64,000 nt of DNA from Rheinheimera salexigens (GTDB lineage: Bacteria > Pseudomonadota > Gammaproteobacteria > Enterobacterales > Alteromonadaceae). Every line of letters begins with the position of its first letter. Within the stretch, counting starts at the first letter, position 1. The translations under genes were made by a program, and so were the position numbers. The stretch is taken from NCBI RefSeq assembly GCF_001752395.1, contig NZ_MKEK01000001.1, positions 2,107,108-2,171,107 on the forward strand. The letters run 5' to 3'. Below are positions 1 to 9,223 of the stretch, in pieces. The notes under the pieces are model-generated. The model saw only the letters and a program-made list of their open reading frames with translations, made no database searches and had not been told where the DNA came from.

Positions 1-1820
1 TGTGGCTTATGGCTAAAGTGCCGAGTATCTTTAAACGGTAATTTCATATAGCCACCTACCCCTACATCGGTAATTAATGACACTTTATGTAAAATACCTT
101 GCAACAAACTATTAAATTCTTGAGCCGCATTGCTGTCGAGTAAACGATAATAGCTATGCACTTTCATATTTAATTCGGAGACTTCAAAAATAATACAGCC
201 AGTATGGCGGATAAGGTTTAGCCTCGCGATATCATCCATAATGGCATCTGGTAAGGTAAGTTGTTCATCAGGATCTCGGCCATCTTCAAAATACGAGTGT
301 TGTTTACTGGCTTCTTCTGCACTTAAAACCGGCGCCATTTGATAAGGAATACTAACGCCATCGGGTGCAATAAAAGGCTGCTTTATATTGTCACGGCTAA
401 TATGAATGGTATTTCGGGCATTAAACAAACAGGCTTTAAAAGTACCCACCCGAGTAATTGATTGGGCTAGCATCACCACGTTATTTACGGCTAACGCAAA
501 CGCATCACTAAGTTCGGCATCGTATAAGTTTAAACTTGAATCAATATAAATACCGCCAGCCTGCCAATGTACCACTAAACCACCCACGATAGGATAACGA
601 GCTAACCGGCCAACCGCAGCAATAAAAGCTTTTTCTGTTTCACCCATACCTTGTAAATAATTTTTATAATATTTCTCTAATTGCACGTCATCAACATAAG
701 CAATACCTTCTTCTTCACTGGTTTCACGTAAAAAAGATTTACGTGAAGAATACACCACAGTGTCTAATTCATAATGCTTAGGGCTAACCCAAACGGGCAA
801 TACGGCAGTATCATCAAACAACTTTATATTCGGTAACACTAAGTTTTTTAATCTTGGCATGTGCTGTAAAAAATAATCACCTGCTTGATTACGTAAATAA
901 TCATCTTCTGCCAGCAAGCTGTCCAGCATAGTGGCAAACTCAACGGGTAAACCTAAACTGCGTGCAGGGATAGCTTTGTAACCAAAGCGACAGGACTGCC
1001 CTGACGCTAACGCGTATAAAGTCCCTGCTACCCCTTGCTCATCAAAGCGCGGACTTGATAAGGCTCCCACTCGCTGCTCTTGGCCTATAAAGTACACATC
1101 GCCCATACGCGCATTAGACGTCTGCAAATCGGCAGACATTAATTGCATAACGTTACTAGAAATGTATTGGCCTTGACTATCTAACTGAGCATAAACAGAC
1201 GAGCCCCAGTCTATTAACGCCACTTGCCCGGTGTCTTCATCAATAACTAAGTTTGACGGTTTAACATCACCATGGACAATAGGCGTGTCAATGCCATCTT
1301 TTTTATGTTGGCGTAACGCCTTTAATAAATCTGCTAACTGGCAAGCAATATCAATAATTGTCCGTACCGGCAAACGACCATGTTTTAAACTATAGTGCTC
1401 AAGATCAATACCTTTCGCCCGCTGCATCATTAAGATGCCTTGCTTTTTTATCACTTGATACGTTATGTAAGCCGGTACATTTGGGTGTTTAACTTGAGAC
1501 AACATATAAGCTTCGTCTGCTAAACGGTCTTGAATATGTTGCGGCAGGTTTATACGTGAGAATTTAAACACACAGTTTTGATCGCTAGCATCTAGCCCAG
1601 CAAACGCGAAACCATAAGCTCCTTTACCGATTAACTCTATGTTGCGATAGCCTAATTTTTGCAGCTCGGTAATACATAATGCTACCCAATCTTTTAGCTT
1701 TTTAGCATCGGTCGAGTTCAGCAAATATATTGACTGCTCTTCAGGGATGTAAAAGTTTCTTAACGGGACCTTTTCTTGCACTGTATTACGCGCTTTATCT
1801 TGCATAGCATTATTAATCAT
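1..1820 (-). CDS. Ser/Thr protein kinase-like protein (3' end outside window)
   Basis: The reverse strand encodes an open frame of about 606 residues from an ATG at 1820 that runs off the left edge, so the C-terminus is missing. It has a protein-kinase fold signature: a glycine-rich loop (GKGAYGFAF, about residues 65-73), a catalytic loop HGDVKPSN at 183-190 with Asp185, Lys187 and Asn190, and a metal-binding DWG at 204-206 in place of the usual DFG. It should phosphorylate Ser/Thr residues or a small molecule; the substrate is unknown. Residues beyond about 330 are not recognised. No convincing Shine-Dalgarno sequence precedes the ATG. The bkd operon terminator lies between it and the upstream E2 gene, so it is probably transcribed separately. 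Confidence 0.8.
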   Translation of the reverse strand, partial: MINNAMQDKARNTVQEKVPLRNFYIPEEQSIYLLNSTDAKKLKDWVALCITELQKLGYRNIELIGKGAYGFAFAGLDASDQNCVFKFSRINLPQHIQDRLADEAYMLSQVKHPNVPAYITYQVIKKQGILMMQRAKGIDLEHYSLKHGRLPVRTIIDIACQLADLLKALRQHKKDGIDTPIVHGDVKPSNLVIDEDTGQVALIDWGSSVYAQLDSQGQYISSNVMQLMSADLQTSNARMGDVYFIGQEQRVGALSSPRFDEQGVAGTLYALASGQSCRFGYKAIPARSLGLPVEFATMLDSLLAEDDYLRNQAGDYFLQHMPRLKNLVLPNIKLFDDTAVLPVWVSPKHYELDTVVYSSRKSFLRETSEEEGIAYVDDVQLEKYYKNYLQGMGETEKAFIAAVGRLARYPIVGGLVVHWQAGGIYIDSSLNLYDAELSDAFALAVNNVVMLAQSITRVGTFKACLFNARNTIHISRDNIKQPFIAPDGVSIPYQMAPVLSAEEASKQHSYFEDGRDPDEQLTLPDAIMDDIARLNLIRHTGCIIFEVSELNMKVHSYYRLLDSNAAQEFNSLLQGILHKVSLITDVGVGGYMKLPFKDTRHFSHKP

Positions 1821-1848
1821 TAGGAGTTAACCATAAAAAGTTAGCCAT

Positions 1849-1877
1849 AAAAAAACCCACTGCATACAGTGGGTTTT
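1849..1877 (-). terminator. Rho-independent terminator of the bkd operon
   Basis: A perfect 11-bp stem (AAAACCCACTG at 1852-1862 paired with 1867-1877) with a 4-base loop is followed on the minus strand by a run of U residues (A-tract 1849-1855 on the plus strand). It lies just after the E2 gene and before the kinase start. Confidence 0.85.
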
Positions 1878-1929
1878 AACAAAAATTACAGCAGCTGCCA
1901 AGTTATTACCCAGCTAAGCGATTTATCCA

Positions 1930-3552
1930 CTAACTTAGTGCTACCAGCATAGAGACTGGCTGCTCTAAATACTGCTTCCATAAGTTAGTAAAGCGAGCAA
2001 TGGTACCGCCATCAATCACACGATGATCACCCGACCAGCTAATTTGCATTAACTGTCTGGCTTCCACTTCACCTTTAGCATTAAATCGCGGTAAAGTTTG
2101 CACCTTACCTAAAGCGACAATAGCGACTTCAGGTTTATTTATGATAGGGGTCGCAACCGTGCCACCTAAAGCGCCAATATTAGAAATACTGATAGTACCG
2201 CCTTTTAAATCAGCAGGACTTACCCGACCTTCTCGCGCTGAATCCGTTAAACGGGTTAACTGTTGGGCAATTTCAATAACCGTCTTAGCTTGGCAATCTT
2301 TAATATTAGGCACTAATAAGCCCACTTTAGAATCCACGGCAATACCAATATTATGCTGAGCAAAATAAGTTAACTCAGTACAATCGGCATTCACTTTACT
2401 ATTCATCACTGGGAACTGCTTAATCGCTAACGATAACGCTTTTATAAAGAATGGCATCATAGTCAGCTTAATACCCTGCTGCTTATACTGCTCTTTTAAA
2501 CTTTCACGTAACGCTATTAGTTCGGTTAAATCAATTTCTTCACAATAAGTAAAATGCGGAATAGTCGATACCGAATCGGTCATCTGCCGTGCCATAATGG
2601 CTTTAATACCTTTAATCGCTTCAACGCGATTTTCGGCATTTACAGCACCTTGCTGACTACTAGCTTGCTGAGTGTTGGCTATAGGCGCAGCTGCACCGGC
2701 AGCATTACCATCTACAAAGGCCTTAACATCGTCTTTAAACACTCGGCCTTTATCACCGCTACCGCTAACTTGGCTAATATCGACATTTAATTCACGTGCT
2801 AAACGTCTAACTGCAGGGCTAGCTAACGCTTTACCACTAGCCGCGGCATTAGTTGGCGCATTAGTCACCGTTGCATTCGCTTTAGTAGCGGAGGAACTTG
2901 CTGCGCTCGCTGTTGGTAACTGTGCGGCCTGTACCGTTGTTGTCTGAGCAGAAACTGCTTGCATACTACCAGCATGTTCCATCGCAAAGAGTGGACCATG
3001 GACTTTAGCTATTTCACCTTTGGCGTAATATAACTTAGTCACTTTGCCAGAATACTTGGCTGGAATTTGCACCAAGGCTTTATCGGTCATCACATCACAA
3101 ACTGGTTGATCTTCTTCGATCATATCGCCTTCTGCGACCAACCAATCAACAATCTCGCACTCGACAATACCTTCACCAATATCGGGTAATATAAAGTCTT
3201 CGCTATTATACTGTGCAGTGCTAACAGAGGCATTAGTGTCAACGGCAACATTGTCAACACCCACAGCTTTTTGCTGCTCAATCGCTTGTTGTTGCCCGTT
3301 ACTGCTAACATCACCAGCTAACTGCATTTCAAATAAAGGGCCATGCACTTTGGCAATTTCACCTTTAGCGTAATATAGCTTTGAAATAACACCGTCATGT
3401 ACTGCAGGTATCTGCACCAGCGCTTTGTCTGTCATCACATCACAAATCGGTTGATCTTCTTTAACGCTATCACCTTCAGCAACCAACCATTCAACGATTT
3501 CACACTCAACTATTCCTTCGCCGATATCAGGCAGAATAAAGTCTTTTTTCAT
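1930..3552 (-). CDS. bkdB: Branched-chain 2-oxoacid dehydrogenase E2 (dihydrolipoyl acyltransferase), two lipoyl domains
   Basis: This is the acyltransferase core of the branched-chain 2-oxoacid dehydrogenase complex, which moves acyl groups from E1 to CoA. Two lipoyl domains are visible, both beginning FILPDIGEGIVECEIV and both carrying the lipoylated lysine in MTDKALVQIP (about Lys43 and Lys158). An Ala-rich linker follows, then a peripheral subunit-binding domain (SPAVRRLARELNVD, about 250) and a catalytic domain ending with the active-site motif SWSGDHRVIDGG. The ATG at 3552 is chosen because GGAGG lies 5 bases upstream; a GTG directly before it is less likely. It is the last gene of the E1 alpha-E1 beta-E2 operon. 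No E3 gene is present nearby, so a general Lpd from elsewhere probably serves. Confidence 0.93.
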   Translation of the reverse strand: MKKDFILPDIGEGIVECEIVEWLVAEGDSVKEDQPICDVMTDKALVQIPAVHDGVISKLYYAKGEIAKVHGPLFEMQLAGDVSSNGQQQAIEQQKAVGVDNVAVDTNASVSTAQYNSEDFILPDIGEGIVECEIVDWLVAEGDMIEEDQPVCDVMTDKALVQIPAKYSGKVTKLYYAKGEIAKVHGPLFAMEHAGSMQAVSAQTTTVQAAQLPTASAASSSATKANATVTNAPTNAAASGKALASPAVRRLARELNVDISQVSGSGDKGRVFKDDVKAFVDGNAAGAAAPIANTQQASSQQGAVNAENRVEAIKGIKAIMARQMTDSVSTIPHFTYCEEIDLTELIALRESLKEQYKQQGIKLTMMPFFIKALSLAIKQFPVMNSKVNADCTELTYFAQHNIGIAVDSKVGLLVPNIKDCQAKTVIEIAQQLTRLTDSAREGRVSPADLKGGTISISNIGALGGTVATPIINKPEVAIVALGKVQTLPRFNAKGEVEARQLMQISWSGDHRVIDGGTIARFTNLWKQYLEQPVSMLVALS

Positions 3553-3562
3553 CACTGCCTCC

Positions 3563-4540
3563 TTAAAAGTTAATCGCGCGTTTAATGGCTTCGTATGTTT
3601 TTAGATGGTCTGCTACATACTCTTTTTCTAGTGATAGTGGGTAAGGGGTATCTAAACCACACACACGTTCAATGGGGCTTTCTAAATGTAAAAAACACAT
3701 TTTTTGAATAGTCGCTGCAATTTCACCAGCAAAACCACCTGTTAATGGCGCTTCATGGTTTATCACTAACCGACCAGTTTTCAGCACTGATTGCGCTACC
3801 GTATCGGCATCCCAAGGTAATATGCTACGTAAATCGATAACTTCACAAGAAATACCGTCTTTTGCAGCCATTTCTACGGCTTTTTGCACGGTTTCCATCT
3901 GTGCGCCCCACGCCAACACAGTGATATCTGTACCTTGTTGAACCACTTCAGCTTTACCCAGTTCTATTTCGTAATACTCTTCTGGCACTTCGCCAATAGA
4001 AGCACGATATAGCTTTTTCGGTTCAAAAAATATTACCGGATCTTGGCTGGCAATCGATGCCAACAGCAAACCTTTAGCTTGGTACGGATCGCGTGGGATA
4101 ACCACTTTTAAGCCTGGAGTATGAGCAAAATAAGCTTCTGGCGATTGGCTGTGATAATGACCACCGGCAATACCGCCACCGTATGGACTTCTAAAGACTA
4201 AACCACCAACGTTAAACTCATCGCCAGAACGATAGCGAAACTTAGCTGTTTCATTAACTATTTGATCAAAGGCTGGAAAAATATAATCGGCAAATTGGAT
4301 TTCAGCCACCGGTTTCATACCTTGTGCTGCCATACCGTTAGCAAAGCCAGCAATACCCTGTTCAGTTAACGGGGTATTGAAACAACGGGCTTTACCGTAT
4401 TTTTCTTGTAATTTGCTGGTAGCACGGAATACTCCGCCAAAGTGCCCAACGTCTTCACCAAAACACACTACGCTGTCGTCTTTAGCCATGGCTAAATCAA
4501 GCGCATTATTAATGGCCTGTAACATATTCATCTTTGCCAT
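3563..4540 (-). CDS. bkdA2: Branched-chain 2-oxoacid dehydrogenase E1 beta subunit
   Basis: This is the beta subunit (325 residues) of the thiamine-diphosphate-dependent decarboxylase of the branched-chain oxoacid dehydrogenase. It has the transketolase-pyrimidine domain features [15 protein letters not shown] and [18 protein letters not shown] near the N-terminus, and the C-terminal transketolase domain with the [11 protein letters not shown] region. The start codon overlaps the stop of the E1 alpha gene (TAATG), showing translational coupling; the E2 gene follows after about 10 bases. Length is normal for the family. The specific assignment to branched-chain rather than pyruvate substrates rests on similarity to the BCKDH type and on the operon. 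Confidence 0.93.
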   Translation of the reverse strand: MAKMNMLQAINNALDLAMAKDDSVVCFGEDVGHFGGVFRATSKLQEKYGKARCFNTPLTEQGIAGFANGMAAQGMKPVAEIQFADYIFPAFDQIVNETAKFRYRSGDEFNVGGLVFRSPYGGGIAGGHYHSQSPEAYFAHTPGLKVVIPRDPYQAKGLLLASIASQDPVIFFEPKKLYRASIGEVPEEYYEIELGKAEVVQQGTDITVLAWGAQMETVQKAVEMAAKDGISCEVIDLRSILPWDADTVAQSVLKTGRLVINHEAPLTGGFAGEIAATIQKMCFLHLESPIERVCGLDTPYPLSLEKEYVADHLKTYEAIKRAINF

Positions 4541-5724
4541 TAGTCTAATCTCCCCGCCGTGATCGGATATGCTTCTGGATACTTACGGATATGCGCTTTT
4601 AATTCTTCTAGTTGCTGCTGTAGGGCAGGAATAGGTTCTTTATACACATCTGAAATTAAATGTTCGATACCCGGTTTAGCCACTTTTTCTGCGACTTTTA
4701 AGGCGTCGAGTATTTCGCCACGTAAGGCATCGATAGTGGTTTTATCATCGGCTTCGTTAAGCCAACCTTTTTCGATTAACCATAAACGGTAACGAGAGAT
4801 GGGATCGTTTTGGCGCCATTTCTCTTCTTCTTCTTTCGAACGATAACCACTTGGATCATCTGATGAAGAGTGCGCACCTAAACGATATGCCATGGCTTCA
4901 ATTAAAATGGGTTCGTTATGTTCTAATGCGTAATCGCGAGCCATTTTGGTAGCTTGATACACAGCAAGAATGTCTGCACCATCAACCCGAATAGCTTTCA
5001 TGCCATAACCGACACCACGACAAGCAATACCATCACCGACAAATTGCTCGTTGGCTGGCGTTGAAATGGCGTAGCCATTATTGCGACAGAAAAAGATGAC
5101 CGGAGCTTTATGTACTGCAGCCATATTTAAACCAGCGTGAAAGTCACCTTCAGAAGCAGCACCTTCGCCAAAATAGCAAATAGTGGTATTTTTTAGGCCA
5201 CGCATTTTTTGTGCATAAGCATAACCACTAGCTTGAGGAATTTGGGTACCTAATGGTGATGAGATAGTCATATAGTGAATATCTTTACTGCCATAATGCA
5301 CAGGCATTTGCCGGCCTTTACCTAAATCTTTCTCATTAGAAAACAGCTGATTCATAAACTGCTCTAAGGTAAAGCCACGATAGCGCAAAGCGCCTTGCTC
5401 GCGGTATTGCGCCATGATCATATCTTTATCATCTAACGCCGCAGCACTACCCACAGTGGTAGCCTCTTCGCCCAGACATTGCATATAAAAACTGATACGG
5501 CCTTGACGCTGCGCGGCTAACATACGTTCGTCTAATACGCGGATAAACACCATAGTGTCATACATTTTTATGGCGGTATCTTTATCTAATTCTGGCTCGG
5601 TTGCGCCATCATATATGCTGCCATCATCACGTAAAATTCGCAGCGTAGGTATTTTTAACGCATCACCAGCAGTGAACTCTGCAGTGTGTACCGTCGTAAT
5701 GGTAGCGTTATTTGGATTAGTCAT
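4540..5724 (-). CDS. bkdA1: Branched-chain 2-oxoacid dehydrogenase E1 alpha subunit
   Basis: This is the alpha subunit (394 residues), which binds thiamine diphosphate and decarboxylates 2-oxoisovalerate and related oxoacids from Val, Leu and Ile. The cofactor motif is clear as [15 protein letters not shown] followed by [10 protein letters not shown], and the phosphorylation-loop region [12 protein letters not shown] is typical of BCKDH E1 alpha. It is the first gene of a three-gene operon and overlaps the E1 beta start by one base. The upstream region (5725-5997) carries an operator-like sequence that resembles the one between etfB and the ETF-QO gene. Confidence 0.93.
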   Translation of the reverse strand: MTNPNNATITTVHTAEFTAGDALKIPTLRILRDDGSIYDGATEPELDKDTAIKMYDTMVFIRVLDERMLAAQRQGRISFYMQCLGEEATTVGSAAALDDKDMIMAQYREQGALRYRGFTLEQFMNQLFSNEKDLGKGRQMPVHYGSKDIHYMTISSPLGTQIPQASGYAYAQKMRGLKNTTICYFGEGAASEGDFHAGLNMAAVHKAPVIFFCRNNGYAISTPANEQFVGDGIACRGVGYGMKAIRVDGADILAVYQATKMARDYALEHNEPILIEAMAYRLGAHSSSDDPSGYRSKEEEEKWRQNDPISRYRLWLIEKGWLNEADDKTTIDALRGEILDALKVAEKVAKPGIEHLISDVYKEPIPALQQQLEELKAHIRKYPEAYPITAGRLD

Positions 5725-5895
5725 AGGGTGTCTCTTATTTGTTATACATGTTTGTTATACATGAAAGACATGTTGGTCAAAGTGTCGGTATCGCATTAAC
5801 ACTCAACACTGATCTTTTGCGCCACTTATCGGCGTTTCCCCGTTTATGTCAGACAAAGTCTGGTACCGGTTTGTTCTAATTAATATCGGCGCAAC

Positions 5896-5911
5896 TTTAC
5901 CTTTACGTAAA
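5896..5911. promoter_or_regulatory. Operator-like sequence upstream of bkd (LiuR-type candidate)
   Basis: TTTACCTTTACGTAAA lies about 170 bp upstream of the E1 alpha start. By eye it agrees at 12 of 16 positions with the core of the palindrome between etfB and the ETF-QO gene (17899-17914). From memory, LiuR (MerR family) sites in branched-chain amino acid regulons contain paired ACGT-type half sites of this kind. This is inference; the left half site is imperfect here. Confidence 0.4.
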
Positions 5912-5997
5912 CTGCATTGCAACCTAGCGCAAACAATTAGCCCAAGCACTTGCTACTAAACTGTCAGTATAAATTTACTCTATGTGGTCGTTTAAGT

Positions 5998-7044
5998 TTA
6001 AACTAAATGCTGACTTACCGTTGTCGGCTCTACCAGTAACATGGCCCGCTGGCCTATCGCTACGTTAGCATTAGGGAATATAATGGCTTCACCTTCTTGC
6101 TCTACACGATGCTCAATATCACCGTCTGTCGCTAATAATGTGCCTAGCGCATAAGTCGTAAAGTTTTCAACATCGCTGGCAAAGTGTAATTGAAAAGCCT
6201 CTGTTTGCTTATTAATAGCTCGTGAAACTTGATACAAGGCAAAGTCTGACTCGATAAAGGGTTGAGTATCAAGCTGGGCTAAGCTAACTAAATCACGCAG
6301 GGTTTGACGCACTTTGCTAAAACGTTCCATATCATTTTGACCAAATGGCTGCACTTTACCTAATTCAATAGTGAACGAGTCGGCAGAATGGGTATTAGAA
6401 GCATAATAACTAAAAGTTGAAGCAGGTGTTTGCATTAGCAGTACTGTTGTTACATCGCAGGCTTGCAGAAACTCAAATTGGGCTTTATGCCATGGTTTAC
6501 CATGTAAAAAAGGATAGACAGCAAACTTTTCGAACCGAGAGCCACGTATAGCAGTGTGTAAGTCGTATAACATACGTTGCCGTGGGCTGTTGGTGTTGGC
6601 CGTTGCATGATAAAACTGGCTAACATAGTGCTCAATTTTTTTAGCCCTATGCCGTTCAGCATTCATTACACCATCGCCTAAACTATGATGCCCCGAAAAC
6701 AACCGATTTAAATTTTCATCTATTTCCCGCTTACCCACCAACATAGCAGGCAAGTTACCAAAAATAACTAAAAGCCGATGTTTTAATATCAGCTTACCTT
6801 GTAATACATCACTGACTAACTCGGCACAAATTTCAATGGGCGCAGTTTCATTGCCGTGAATACCACATGACAAGACAATATCTTTAACACTGGTGGTTTC
6901 TGCTGGCTGAAAACGGATAATACCGGTATCGCAAATTTCCACTTCAGTTTGGTTGGCCAGCGTAAATTTCTGCGCAGCTAAGGTAGTCGGATTGGCTAAG
7001 CTTAATGCTAAAAAATCATATCCGGGAATGACATTCTCTACCAT
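5998..7044 (-). CDS. astE: Succinylglutamate desuccinylase
   Basis: AstE is a zinc carboxypeptidase-like enzyme that hydrolyses N-succinylglutamate to succinate and glutamate, the last step of the AST arginine-degradation pathway. The metal-binding motif GIHGNETAP (His63, Glu66) and a further LHTAIRGS motif (His near 163) are visible, and 348 residues is the usual length. The rest of the ast operon is not adjacent, which is common in Alteromonadales. The ATG is preceded by GGAGAAAC. It lies between the bkd operon and the borosin-like operon with no overlap to either. Confidence 0.92.
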   Translation of the reverse strand: MVENVIPGYDFLALSLANPTTLAAQKFTLANQTEVEICDTGIIRFQPAETTSVKDIVLSCGIHGNETAPIEICAELVSDVLQGKLILKHRLLVIFGNLPAMLVGKREIDENLNRLFSGHHSLGDGVMNAERHRAKKIEHYVSQFYHATANTNSPRQRMLYDLHTAIRGSRFEKFAVYPFLHGKPWHKAQFEFLQACDVTTVLLMQTPASTFSYYASNTHSADSFTIELGKVQPFGQNDMERFSKVRQTLRDLVSLAQLDTQPFIESDFALYQVSRAINKQTEAFQLHFASDVENFTTYALGTLLATDGDIEHRVEQEGEAIIFPNANVAIGQRAMLLVEPTTVSQHLV

Positions 7045-7124
7045 CGATGTTTCTCCTGTTATCTAAACAGCCACAATTCTATCCTAGTTTAGACAACAGG
7101 CAAAATAAGCAACGTCTTAACAAA

Positions 7125-8900
7125 TTAAAGGGTTTCAAATGCCTCTACCCGATCTTTACCCAATTTTTTAGCTTGATACATCGCATGATCAGCATCAGCC
7201 AGTAATTGCTTTAATTGATATCCTGAACTTCCTGAATTACTGACACCAAAACTGGCATTAATTAAAAAGCTATGGCCACTCTCAGTAGTATCAATCGAAC
7301 TAATAGCTTCTCGACAAATCTCAGCTAATAACATGGCTTTGTCTGGCTGACAACCGGGTAGTAACACCGCGAATTCTTCACCGCCAATTCGGCCAAACAC
7401 ATCATTATTGCGCATAAAGTTACGACACGCTTTCACCACATGAATCAGTGCCCAATCCCCTACTGCATGGCCATAGTCATCATTTATGCGTTTAAAGAAG
7501 TCTAAATCAAATAAAATCAATGACGCCGGTTTATTATGATTTTGGCAGTATTCTAAGGATATTTTTGCTTGGTTATTAAAATGGTAGCGATTACTGATAC
7601 CCGTTAGATGATCAAACTCAGCTAACAACTTAAAGCGTTTCCGGCCAAATACCCCTCTAACAGCTAACACAGTGGCTATAATCAGCACTACCACTAATAG
7701 TGTCATCACTAAGCGATGGTTTTTGACCTCCTGCGCATAGATGTTCTTTTGTAAAAACAATAATTCATTATCTTTATCTAATAACGCAATGCGCTGGTTT
7801 TTAGTTTCTATTTCGCCACGGGCTAAGTAATAGGCTTTTAGTTGAGAAAGTCGGTCATCATCAAAAGTGCTTTTAACATTACTAAATTTTTCTAAGCTAC
7901 TTAAAGCAGCTTTAGTATCCCCTAGTGCTTTATAGGCTTTATATTGTGCCTCAGCCGCCATTAGATACGCTTGATAAACAGTGGTGGTTTCATCTAAGCG
8001 TAAAACTAATTTGGCATTTTCTAATGCCCGCTCATAATACCCTAGACCAACATAAGCATAAGCGTAAAAACTATAATAAATGTTAATAATTGAGGGATAA
8101 TGTGTAGCTTTAACATCAGGCATATACTTATCTAGCATTAAGATAGCCCCACTATAATTTTGCTCGGCAAGCAAAAAGTGGATTTTATGGCCATGAATAA
8201 TACTCGCCCAAAGCTGCTCATTAATTGCATTACAGCTGTCAATAGCATCACTATAAATGCTGTCAAATTCAGCTTTGTTATCCATAAAAAACAACGATTC
8301 GCTATAGTGTTGATATCCTATGCACTTAAAACGTGGATTCTGAGCACTTTCGATTAACTGTAAAGAGTATGATTTTGCTAAGCCGAACAGACCTAACTTA
8401 TTGTATACCATGGCTTTTAAACCTAAGCCTATTTCAAGTACTGACGATGTGGTAACGAATTTTTCTAATTCATCTAACTGATCTAAGTAATAAAACACAT
8501 TTAAATATTGTTTTGTTAAAACATAGACATTTGCAATAGTAACAACAGCCCGATAGGCTAATTCTTTATCTTCGTTATCAATAAGGTTTTTTAATACTGT
8601 AATCGCGTCTGGATATTTAGCATTAAAAGCAAGAGAATAGGCATATAAATATTGATAATAATCATGTTCTTTGGCGGTTAAGTTAAGCTCACTATCACTT
8701 AACTCAATTAAAATTTCAGCTAGCTTATCCGGACGAGAGCTTTTAATTTCATCCGCAAAGGCTAACTTTTCTGCAATAGTGTTTTGGACCGGTTCGGGCT
8801 GAACGTCACTACTTTGCAATGCCATTGCTGAAAACGACACATTTATTAGTAGCAGTATAAAAAATGCAGTGTTTTTTATAGCCCAATTAAAGCTTAGCAA
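7125..8900 (-). CDS. TPR-sensor diguanylate cyclase (GGDEF)
   Basis: The 591-residue protein starts with a signal-peptide-like segment (residues 1-27), followed by a long helical TPR-like region predicted to be periplasmic. A transmembrane helix (VMTLLVVVLIIATVLAV, near 405-422) leads to a C-terminal GGDEF domain starting FDHLTGISNRYHF. The active-site motif is GGEEF at 506-510, and a product-inhibition I-site RNND lies at 497-500, so it should make cyclic di-GMP and be feedback-controlled. The start is a TTG at 8900, because the next in-frame ATG falls inside the signal peptide; GGTAGGG at the 3' end of the upstream gene serves as ribosome-binding site. Only 5 bases separate it from the borosin-precursor-like gene, so the two are probably co-transcribed and translationally coupled. 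Confidence 0.88.
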   Translation of the reverse strand: MLSFNWAIKNTAFFILLLINVSFSAMALQSSDVQPEPVQNTIAEKLAFADEIKSSRPDKLAEILIELSDSELNLTAKEHDYYQYLYAYSLAFNAKYPDAITVLKNLIDNEDKELAYRAVVTIANVYVLTKQYLNVFYYLDQLDELEKFVTTSSVLEIGLGLKAMVYNKLGLFGLAKSYSLQLIESAQNPRFKCIGYQHYSESLFFMDNKAEFDSIYSDAIDSCNAINEQLWASIIHGHKIHFLLAEQNYSGAILMLDKYMPDVKATHYPSIINIYYSFYAYAYVGLGYYERALENAKLVLRLDETTTVYQAYLMAAEAQYKAYKALGDTKAALSSLEKFSNVKSTFDDDRLSQLKAYYLARGEIETKNQRIALLDKDNELLFLQKNIYAQEVKNHRLVMTLLVVVLIIATVLAVRGVFGRKRFKLLAEFDHLTGISNRYHFNNQAKISLEYCQNHNKPASLILFDLDFFKRINDDYGHAVGDWALIHVVKACRNFMRNNDVFGRIGGEEFAVLLPGCQPDKAMLLAEICREAISSIDTTESGHSFLINASFGVSNSGSSGYQLKQLLADADHAMYQAKKLGKDRVEAFETL

Positions 8901-8905
8901 TCGTA

Positions 8906-9220
8906 TTACCCTACCAACTGTAATGGTTGCTGAGTTACTCTTTGCAGTAAAGCGCTTTTTTCAGGGCTTTGTTCTGTGTCTTCTGCAGGTTCTTGTTCAG
9001 GCTGCTCTTCAGGTTCTTCTGCAGGCATAATGCCACAAATTAAGCCGGTTCTAACCTGCAATGCACGCTCTAATTCATCCACATTAGTGTGTTGCAATGC
9101 AGCAATAACCCGATTATCACTGATTTCAGATTGTAAAAAGGCTTGTAATTGCTCTGGTGTCGCGTATTTAAATGCGGCATCACTGGCTAGATGTTCAAGT
9201 ATATTAATAACATTAATCAT
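8906..9220 (-). CDS. Putative split-borosin precursor peptide (104 aa) with borosin-binding-type helical leader
   Basis: This small protein has an N-terminal helical region (about residues 4-55; INILEHLASDAAF then helices with AFLQSEIS and NVDELERAL) that matches by eye the layout of the borosin-binding domain of SonA-type precursors: a helix with xLxxLxxDA followed by two or three short helices. After it come a hydrophobic stretch TGLICGIMP (58-66), an acidic Pro/Glu/Gln-rich spacer (67-88) and a hydrophobic tail ending QPLQLVG (89-104). Either hydrophobic segment could be the methylated core. AAGGA lies 7 bases before the ATG; 3 bases separate it from the GNAT gene. The precursor role is inferred from the N-methyltransferase two genes upstream and from the leader-like fold; no direct proof is visible. 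Confidence 0.62.
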   Translation of the reverse strand: MINVINILEHLASDAAFKYATPEQLQAFLQSEISDNRVIAALQHTNVDELERALQVRTGLICGIMPAEEPEEQPEQEPAEDTEQSPEKSALLQRVTQQPLQLVG

Positions 9221-9223
9221 TAC

